NCBI GenBank assembly: GCA_016710075.1
Contig: JADJLO010000006.1
Coordinates: forward strand, 236,501 to 300,500
Direction of reading: 5' to 3'
DNA length: 64,000 nt
From: Acidobacteriota bacterium
Lineage (GTDB): Bacteria; Acidobacteriota; Blastocatellia; RBC074
Positions 57,875 to 64,000 of the stretch are shown here, piece after piece. Below the pieces are notes generated by a model. It worked only from the letters and a program-made list of their open reading frames with translations. It searched no databases and had not been told where the DNA came from. The stretch's first letter is position 1; the number at the start of each line of letters is the position of its first letter. Position numbers and translations under genes: made by a program.

Positions 57875-59844
57875 AGTTGCTGATCCTGATTCGATCTTGA
57901 GAAAACGTAAAGACGGTCGCCTGTCGCAGCCGAAGTCACGGGGATGTCGGACAATTTGGCATCAGGAAGGGCCTGCCATCCGCTCCAGGTGCCAGTTTCG
58001 CTCGCGACATTCAAATATTGGCGGCGATCGGTACCCTTGATGAAAACGTAAAGCTGACCGCCGGCGGCTACAGATGTCACGGCGGCGTCGGTCCTTCCAT
58101 TGCCGGGCAGTTCGGACCAGGGTGTCCAGTTGCCGTCAACCGATCTGGCTTTGAGCAGAATCCGATTGGATGAGAGGCCTTTTATCAGAACGTAGAGCTC
58201 ATCCTGGAATGAAACAACTGACGGCGTGACATTGGTGCTCCCGCCTCCAGGGACTCTGTACCATCCGCTCCAGTAGCGTCCTCCGGGAGCAAGCTCGTTA
58301 AGAAATATCTTCTTGTCATTGCTCAGCACACAGACTACCAGCCGGCCGTTTACATTGGCGCAATTCACACCCGTGCCTGTCAGCATCCCGCCGGGAACGG
58401 GCTCCCAGCCTGGATCCATAAACGTTGCCGGAGATTGCTCATCTTCTGTAGTGTAATATTTATGATTGATCCCGCCGTCTGAACCCACTGTGAACGCATA
58501 AAGCCTGTTGTTGTGGAGGGTGCAGGCGGGAGCATATTCGGTACTGACTCCACCGGGTTCGGGTTGCCACCCGTCCCAGTCACCGGGATCGACCGGATCC
58601 GGCGGGCGGTTCGATGTGTCCGGGTCGGATAGGATTGCTTCATTGAGGACTGCGCCGGCGCCGAGGGTGTTGATGAATAGCTCCCGATTGCTTTGATCTG
58701 TTCCAAAGACGACCAGTTCGCCTTTGAAATTGGGAGCGGCGGCAGGAGCGCGATCGGTGATGAAGCTTCCGGGTAATGCCTCCCAGGCCGACCATTGAGG
58801 CAGGCGCGGCTGTTTGACCGCAAAACAGCCGGCTTCAAGCTCGGTTCCCTGAACATAGAACCCAGAGGTTGACCATCGCCCCGGGACGCTGCCAACAGGT
58901 TGTTGAGTGTATCCGGATCCATTCGTTGCAACTTCCCAGAGCTCTCCCGTCATTTCATTGACTACGATCAAACGACCGCCACGAGTGAGAAGCTGGCTGG
59001 AACTTACGCAGAGGATGCGGTTTTCACGCTCCCTGTCGAATGCCAGTTGATTTTGATAATAGGTCCCACCCATCGGCGGGATGAATTCGAGGTGCTCAGC
59101 GGCGTAACCGATATTTGCGAGCATTCCTATTTCAAGATCTTTATCGATGGCGAATATCTCGCCCCCATGAGGATCGTTATCGCCGTATCCTTCGCAACCG
59201 ACGATGATGTTTTTGGAAAATCTGCCGAAGGTCGAGGGTGCGACGGTGACCCCTTCGAGTCTGAGCACCATATCGACGAGCAGCTCAAACGACCCGTCGG
59301 CATTGACAAGGTAAATCTTGCCGTTCGATTCGACGGCGATGAGCCTGCCGCCGAACTCCCCCTCGGTATCGAAGCAGAGGCCTCCCCAGATCCCCGTTCC
59401 TTCATTCAAATTCACCCAGACATCATTGAGCACCTCGCCGGTGGCCGAGAGCCTTGATATCTCCGTCAATGGTCCGCGCCCGAGAAATATTTCTCCGGGT
59501 GTAAATCCCGCCGCTAACGGAGGCCCTGAATCCGGAACTACCGCGATCTTCGATTCCACTGCCCTGTACATCTGATAGCCGGGTGAAAATCTTCCTCTCG
59601 CACCGTCACGGCTGATTGAATTGAGTATCTGCGATCTGCTCCCAAGGTCGATATTGAATGGCGAGAGCGAGACGAGCAGTCGATCCAGACCACGGTGATA
59701 GGCTATCCCTTTGGGGTTGACAACCTCACCGGGACGGACAGTCTCATCGAAATCTCCCTTAAACGAAACGATCTCGGTAAAATTATATGGATAATCAGTC
59801 GGAGCCAAAGTCGCTGAAAATGATTTTGATCGTGGTGGAGGCAT
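57853..59844 (-). CDS. Beta-propeller protein with a lectin-like (PLL/tectonin-type) C-terminal part
   Basis: A 663-residue protein without a clear signal peptide. The N-terminal 320 residues show propeller features (IAYHRGLDRLLVSLSPF, EIFAIDKDLEIGMLANIGYA). The C-terminal 300 residues contain at least four repeats of the form WxxWxxxPG (WDGWQPEPGG, WSGWYRVPGG, WTPWSELPG, WSGWQALP) followed by LYVF-type strands, like PLL or tectonin lectin propellers. Ligand unknown. Its 3' end overlaps the HprK-like gene's end by 22 bases on the opposite strand. Start ATG 59842-59844 is not well supported by a ribosome-binding site. Confidence 0.75.
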   Translation of the reverse strand: MPPPRSKSFSATLAPTDYPYNFTEIVSFKGDFDETVRPGEVVNPKGIAYHRGLDRLLVSLSPFNIDLGSRSQILNSISRDGARGRFSPGYQMYRAVESKIAVVPDSGPPLAAGFTPGEIFLGRGPLTEISRLSATGEVLNDVWVNLNEGTGIWGGLCFDTEGEFGGRLIAVESNGKIYLVNADGSFELLVDMVLRLEGVTVAPSTFGRFSKNIIVGCEGYGDNDPHGGEIFAIDKDLEIGMLANIGYAAEHLEFIPPMGGTYYQNQLAFDRERENRILCVSSSQLLTRGGRLIVVNEMTGELWEVATNGSGYTQQPVGSVPGRWSTSGFYVQGTELEAGCFAVKQPRLPQWSAWEALPGSFITDRAPAAAPNFKGELVVFGTDQSNRELFINTLGAGAVLNEAILSDPDTSNRPPDPVDPGDWDGWQPEPGGVSTEYAPACTLHNNRLYAFTVGSDGGINHKYYTTEDEQSPATFMDPGWEPVPGGMLTGTGVNCANVNGRLVVCVLSNDKKIFLNELAPGGRYWSGWYRVPGGGSTNVTPSVVSFQDELYVLIKGLSSNRILLKARSVDGNWTPWSELPGNGRTDAAVTSVAAGGQLYVFIKGTDRRQYLNVASETGTWSGWQALPDAKLSDIPVTSAATGDRLYVFSRSNQDQQLYVRTAV

Positions 59845-59871
59845 AAGATTTAGTCAGGAGGCGGAAAAAGT

Positions 59872-59894
59872 GGCGCAAACTGACAGTTTGCGCC
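59872..59894. terminator. Intrinsic terminator after glyA
   Basis: GGCGCAAAC and GTTTGCGCC form a perfect 9-bp stem with a 5-base loop, with T tracts in both directions. On the minus strand it follows glyA and precedes the propeller gene. Confidence 0.85.
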
Positions 59895-59917
59895 GCCTTT
59901 TTTCTTCATCTTTTTGA

Positions 59918-61207
59918 TTAATCGGCGCTTGTTGCGGAGTCTGAGATGGTAAGACGGTTGGCGTAAAGCGGAAAGCGGGAGGTGATCTCCCTGACTCCGG
60001 TTATGACCTGCCGGCGGGATTCCGCATCCTCGGGGGCGATGAGCACTTCCGTGATCAGCCGGGCAATCTCCGCCATTTCGGGCTCTTTCATTCCCCTTGT
60101 GGTCACCGCCGGGGTGCCGATTCGAATGCCGCTGGCCTTCATCGGAGGATTGGCATCGAATGGGATCGTGTTTTTATTGACTGTAATATGAGCCGCTTCC
60201 AGCGCACGCTCTGCGTCCTTGCCGGTGACTCCTTTCGAGAAGACATCGACCATGAAGAGGTGGTTGTCGGTGCCGCCGGAAACGATCCTGAAACCGGCAT
60301 CGCCGATGCTCTGAGCCATGGCCTGAGCGTTTTTAATTGTCTGAAGCTGATATGACTTGAATTCCGGCTGCAATGCTTCCTTGAAAGCCACGGCCTTCGC
60401 GGCAATGATGTGGACAAGCGGTCCGCCCTGCATTCCGGGAAATACATTTCTGTCGAGGTCTTTGGCGAACTGCTCTCTGCAAAGGATCATTCCTGCCCTT
60501 GGGCCGCGAAGAGTCTTGTGTGTCGTCGTCGTTACGAAATCGCAATGCGGCACCGGTGAAGGATGAAGACCGGCGGCAACCAAACCGGCAATGTGAGCAA
60601 TATCGGCCATGACCAGGGCTCCAACGCTGTGAGCGATCGAGGCTATCCGTTCGAAATTTATGATCCGCGAATATGCAGACGCTCCGCAGACTATAAGTTT
60701 CGGGTTGTGCTCCCTGGCGAGTCGTTCAATCTCGTCATAATCAATAGTCTCATCCTCGCGTCTGACGTGATAAGGGACGACATGGAAATTCTTGCCCGAG
60801 AAGTTGAGCGGATGTCCATGAGTCAGGTGGCCTCCATGCGAGAGGTCCATTCCGAGAATAGTATCTCCGTGTCCGCAGGCTGTCATGTAGACCGCCATGT
60901 TGGCCTGGCTCCCCGAATGAGGCTGGACGTTTGCATGCTCGGCGCCGAACAACTCCTTTGCCCGCCCAATTGCCAGGTTTTCAACCACATCGGTGAACTC
61001 ACATCCGCCGTAATACCTTTTTGACGGATACCCTTCGGCGTATTTGTTGGTGAATACCGATCCTGCGGCTTCAAGCACAGATTCAGACACGAAATTCTCG
61101 GACGCAATCAGCTCAAGTCCTTCATTCTGCCGCTTCGTTTCGTTCTGAATCGCGGCAAAAATTTCAGGGTCAACTTCCGAGAGAGTACGATATTGATTCT
61201 TCTGCAT
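59918..61207 (-). CDS. glyA: Serine hydroxymethyltransferase
   Basis: A 429-residue PLP enzyme that interconverts serine and glycine with tetrahydrofolate. The PLP lysine is in TTTTHKTLRGPRAG, with ELIASENF at the N-terminus and HSGSQANMAVY for cofactor binding. Length is normal. GAGG lies eight bases before ATG 61205-61207. rpiB lies 50 bases upstream in the same direction; this glyA-rpiB pairing is seen in many bacteria. Confidence 0.96.
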   Translation of the reverse strand: MQKNQYRTLSEVDPEIFAAIQNETKRQNEGLELIASENFVSESVLEAAGSVFTNKYAEGYPSKRYYGGCEFTDVVENLAIGRAKELFGAEHANVQPHSGSQANMAVYMTACGHGDTILGMDLSHGGHLTHGHPLNFSGKNFHVVPYHVRREDETIDYDEIERLAREHNPKLIVCGASAYSRIINFERIASIAHSVGALVMADIAHIAGLVAAGLHPSPVPHCDFVTTTTHKTLRGPRAGMILCREQFAKDLDRNVFPGMQGGPLVHIIAAKAVAFKEALQPEFKSYQLQTIKNAQAMAQSIGDAGFRIVSGGTDNHLFMVDVFSKGVTGKDAERALEAAHITVNKNTIPFDANPPMKASGIRIGTPAVTTRGMKEPEMAEIARLITEVLIAPEDAESRRQVITGVREITSRFPLYANRLTISDSATSAD

Positions 61208-61257
61208 TGTTTTAACCTCGAATAAATGAATTATTTAAAAAAATATATTGATGAAAA

Positions 61258-61707
61258 TTATTGATCATTCTTTTCAATCTGTGCGATCTTCCTGATGCGT
61301 TGTTGGTGACGTCCGTCACTGAATTCAGTGGTCATAAAAGTGCGGATGATCGTGTCGATGGTTTCGAAAGGAGTGGTTCTGGCGCCGACAGCAACGATAT
61401 TGGCGTCGTTGTGTTCACGCGAAAGCCGGGCGGTCTCTTCGTTCCAGGCGAGCGCTGCGCGAATTCCGGGCACCTTGTTTGCCGCAATCGACATTCCGAT
61501 TCCGGAGCCGCAGACCAGTACTCCTCGATCGGCCGCTCCTCCGGCAACTCCAAGGGCGACCTTTTCGGCATAATCAGGGTAGTCAACCGAGTCTTCGGAC
61601 GTGGTTCCCAGGTCTTCATAGGGTATCTTCATCGAGTCCAGAGTTGTTTTGATGAACTCCTTTCCCTTGAAACCTGCGTGGTCACTGGCAATCAAAACTT
61701 TATGCAT
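61258..61707 (-). CDS. rpiB: Ribose-5-phosphate isomerase B
   Basis: A 149-residue RpiB/LacAB family enzyme interconverting ribose-5-P and ribulose-5-P. ASDHAGFKGKEFI at the N-terminus, the active-site Cys in GVLVCGSGIGMSIAANK and the SREHNDAN segment are all in place. It is upstream of glyA and evidently co-transcribed. Confidence 0.94.
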   Translation of the reverse strand: MHKVLIASDHAGFKGKEFIKTTLDSMKIPYEDLGTTSEDSVDYPDYAEKVALGVAGGAADRGVLVCGSGIGMSIAANKVPGIRAALAWNEETARLSREHNDANIVAVGARTTPFETIDTIIRTFMTTEFSDGRHQQRIRKIAQIEKNDQ

Positions 61708-61815
61708 CGTACGCTCTTTCCCGGGGAGAAAAACGATTGGATAATGAGACTGATTATGCTAACTCAGCGGGTGCGGACGGGCAAGCGGTTGGAGTTGTAG
61801 TATTCTGGCGAATCA

Positions 61816-63621
61816 ATGGGCAGGGTCAATTTGGATAATCAGACTGAAAAGACTGCGAATTGGAAGACTTTCTTATGGAAGCCCGAGATGGGAATGATCC
61901 TTTCCTGGCTGTCGATGCTTGTCTTCTCATGGCGAAGATGGACGGCTCCGATTGCCGACAGCGGGCGCGAAATGGATCTGCCCCTGAGGCTGCTGCGCGG
62001 AGAAGTGCTATACAGAGACATCAGCTATCTCTATCCTCCGCTCGCGCCATACTTGAACTCTCTGCTTTATCGGGTTTTCGGTCCTCACCTTGATGTCCTG
62101 CATTGTGCCGGGATTATCTGCTCGGTCCTGATTGTCGTCATCTCATACAGCATCGCGCGCAGGATTCTTGACCGAACCGGATCGTCAATTGCGGTGACGG
62201 CAATCATCGTTCTTTGTCTTTTCAAACCGTCGGGTAATCTGATCTCGCCATACGCTTTTGCGGCGCTATACGGCATGATCTTTTCGCTGGCGACTCTTCT
62301 TGTTTCTCTGCGGTACGCGGAAACGAAAAATGACCGCGAACTGATTTCCGCCGGCATCCTCATCGGCCTTGCCGTCATCACCAAGCAGGAGTTCGGCCTG
62401 GCGTCCGCAATTACGATTACCGGAACCCTGACCTTCATATATCGAAATCAATGGAAGTTTTTTGTCAGGAATCTTCTTGGTGCGGCAATCCCCGCAATGC
62501 TGATTGCTCTTCCCGTTTATTCATTTCTGATTTGGCATATTGGCTGGCGGACGATTGTTGAGGATTGCCACCTTTTCTACACGCATCTGCCGGCATCGGT
62601 CGTCTTTTATAATTCTCAGCGGACCGGCATGGATCGCCCATTCCTGTCGATTCTTCAGATGTTTGGAGCGGAGGCAGTAGCGATCGCGGCATTGAGCCTG
62701 GTGGTGATCCTGAGCGACCGGACGCGGAAGACATTTATTCGGTTGATTCCGGTAATGGCGGGTTCTGGGATAGTCATCGCCGCGGTTGCTTTCGTCTCGG
62801 GGACGCAATGGGACGGCAGTCCGCTGCGTGCCCTGCCGTTGTTGCTTGTTGCGATGATCGTATATTCATGGCGTAAGTGCGATCGAAATGCAGACGCCGC
62901 TCTCTTCGTGATCTCGGTATATAGCCTTGCAATTCTTGCGCGGGTTTCTCTAAGGGTGCCAAGCGGAGGCGCCTTCGGAGGATACTTCTTGCCGGCGTCA
63001 CTGATACTGTTCTGTTATCTCTTCACCGTGGCACTGCCTCGTCTGGCAGGGCAATGGGCCGAAAATGAGCCGGTGGTCAAACAGGTGCGGATTTATGGAG
63101 CAGCCATTCTGATTGTGACTCTGACCATCATGTTGATCGTTTTTGGTATTCGTTTCCGCAGAAACTACAACATTGAGCTGATTGCAGAGCGAGGTCATCT
63201 CTATCTCCCGCGATCCTCCGGGCCGGTCATCAAACAGGCGATCGATTACATCGAAACAAGCACTCAACCCGGCGAACAGATCGCCGTGCTGCCGGAGGGA
63301 AGCGATATCGTTTTTCTCACAGCCAGGACGACGGCCCTCAGACATCAAATAATGATCCCCGGGCTGATGAGCGGCAGTGATGAGCAGACCGCAATCGCCT
63401 TACTGGATCGCAATAAGGTGCAATACATCCTCATTGTTAACCGGCCGATGCGTGAATTCGGACTGGAAGCCTTCGGAAGAGATTTTTATACAAACCTGGG
63501 CGGCTGGATCGATGCTCATTATTCGACTGTTGCAGTTTTTGGCGGCAACGGCAATCCAGATATCCAGATCGGCGACAGGAACTTTTTCGTGAAGGTGAAG
63601 AAGAAAATGAACACGAAATAA
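61816..63621 (+). CDS. GT-C fold membrane glycosyltransferase (family 39/ArnT-like)
   Basis: A 601-residue polytopic membrane protein with about 11-12 helices. The first periplasmic loop contains DSGREMDLPLRLLRGEVLYRD and YPPLAPY, resembling the acidic catalytic loop and YP(P)L patterns of PMT/ArnT-like transferases that use polyprenyl-phosphate sugars. The C-terminal soluble part (about 480-600) has a Rossmann-like look. Acceptor unknown. Divergent from rpiB. Confidence 0.8.
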   Translation: MGRVNLDNQTEKTANWKTFLWKPEMGMILSWLSMLVFSWRRWTAPIADSGREMDLPLRLLRGEVLYRDISYLYPPLAPYLNSLLYRVFGPHLDVLHCAGIICSVLIVVISYSIARRILDRTGSSIAVTAIIVLCLFKPSGNLISPYAFAALYGMIFSLATLLVSLRYAETKNDRELISAGILIGLAVITKQEFGLASAITITGTLTFIYRNQWKFFVRNLLGAAIPAMLIALPVYSFLIWHIGWRTIVEDCHLFYTHLPASVVFYNSQRTGMDRPFLSILQMFGAEAVAIAALSLVVILSDRTRKTFIRLIPVMAGSGIVIAAVAFVSGTQWDGSPLRALPLLLVAMIVYSWRKCDRNADAALFVISVYSLAILARVSLRVPSGGAFGGYFLPASLILFCYLFTVALPRLAGQWAENEPVVKQVRIYGAAILIVTLTIMLIVFGIRFRRNYNIELIAERGHLYLPRSSGPVIKQAIDYIETSTQPGEQIAVLPEGSDIVFLTARTTALRHQIMIPGLMSGSDEQTAIALLDRNKVQYILIVNRPMREFGLEAFGRDFYTNLGGWIDAHYSTVAVFGGNGNPDIQIGDRNFFVKVKKKMNTK

Positions 63622-63748
63622 ACGAAAAGTACTGAAATTTTATGATTCGTCTGTTTTAACCGCTTTGTCTGCCATGTGATAAGGCTGAGCAGGCACATTG
63701 ACTGTCTGAAAATTTCTGTTTCGGTTATTTTGTCTGTTTCGTAATCTT
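63608..63748. repeat. GATTACGAAACAGACG inverted repeat pair (copy 6)
   Basis: The left arm begins inside the last codons of the glycosyltransferase gene (63608-63630, ACACGAAATAAACG), and the right arm at 63718-63748 reads TGTCTGTTTCGTAATC. The pairing is weaker on the left. It lies between converging genes and could terminate both. Confidence 0.68.
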
Positions 63749-63754
63749 CTTTTC

Positions 63755-64000
63755 TCAGTGTTCTTTTACCTGAGACTTCGAGATCAGGAAGCAGAAGGCA
63801 ATGATGGCCAGCAGCAATCCTTCGACAAGCAGAACATATGGCAGGTAGATCTTCTTGGCGAGAAAGCCGGTGATCAGGCTTCCCAGCGGCATGCCGCCAC
63901 GGAACGCCAGCATAAAGATGCTCATGACACGGCCTCGCATATCATCGGTGACCAGCAGTTGTACCAGCGAAGTGATCAGAGAAAAGACGCACATCATGAA
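63755..64000 (-). CDS. Major facilitator superfamily transporter, C-terminal end (cut by window edge)
   Basis: 82 codons, open to the window end. The segment DDMRGRVMSIFMLAFRGGMPLGSLITGFLA has the cytoplasmic-loop and helix pattern of MFS drug-export-like proteins (DHA3/EntS type), followed by the last helix and a short tail ending KEH. Substrate unknown. Confidence 0.8.
   Translation of the reverse strand, partial: FMMCVFSLITSLVQLLVTDDMRGRVMSIFMLAFRGGMPLGSLITGFLAKKIYLPYVLLVEGLLLAIIAFCFLISKSQVKEH

Overview
The window is a bacterial chromosome segment of about 53-55% GC (estimated by eye) with densely packed genes and no rRNA, tRNA, phage, transposase or CRISPR that I can see. The gene set points to Acidobacteriota, probably a Blastocatellia-like lineage. 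The clues are a secreted CAP protein ending in the Solibacter-type TIGR03437 C-terminal domain, an Oar-like TonB receptor with an N-terminal carboxypeptidase-regulatory domain, a tricorn-type protease, a large secreted PIG-L protein, bacillithiol genes (bshC and a ypdA-like reductase), citramalate synthase and a B12-dependent ribonucleotide reductase. The phylum call is inference.

Layout. 1-7.4 kb (minus strand): a CinA-like fragment, larC, a two-gene M16 peptidase pair, a YpdA-like flavoprotein, a Tat-exported TIM-barrel protein and argG. 7.4-9.5 kb: a repeat-rich gap and the CAP protein. 9.5-20.5 kb (minus strand): a branched-chain amino acid supercluster, leuA-leuC-leuD-leuB then ilvB-ilvN-ilvC-(DUF4410-like)-cimA, with a divergent LysR regulator at 20.7 kb. 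CimA makes citramalate from pyruvate. LeuCD and LeuB can then carry citramalate to 2-oxobutyrate, and IlvBNC serves valine, leucine and isoleucine, so the block is a nearly complete threonine-independent route. Between leuB and ilvB lies what reads as a classic ribosome-mediated attenuator: a sigma70 promoter, a 54-codon leader peptide with a Leu/Ile/Val run, and an intrinsic terminator just before ilvB.

21.8-33 kb: bshC, a DHDPS-family aldolase, a HAD phosphatase, a degenerate Fic-like protein next to an HExxH protein, a PLP decarboxylase, a 42-residue membrane protein, a sodium:solute symporter, a secreted PIG-L deacetylase, a lipoprotein and an AtpZ-like protein. 33-43 kb: a tricorn protease and a GH35 beta-galactosidase-like enzyme, each split by a one-base frameshift, then a TonB receptor. 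43-50 kb: nrdJ, a frameshifted UPF0136/TMEM14 protein, Fe/Mn superoxide dismutase and an HtrA protease. 50-60 kb: a 1544-residue secreted IPT/beta-helix/NHL protein, a TolB-like propeller, a PqqD-like protein with a RiPP-leader-like tail, an HprK-like kinase and a propeller/lectin-like protein. 60-64 kb: glyA, rpiB, a GT-C membrane glycosyltransferase and the end of an MFS transporter.

Two repeat families punctuate the gaps. One is a paired inverted repeat with core GATTACGAAACAGACG, seen at six intergenic sites plus a diverged seventh. The other is arrays of the heptamer AAAGTYY, usually a direct array followed by an inverted one. A REPIN-like palindrome also lies at 7.6 kb. Five single-base frameshifts interrupt four otherwise conserved genes, so either the assembly has indel errors or these genes are decaying.
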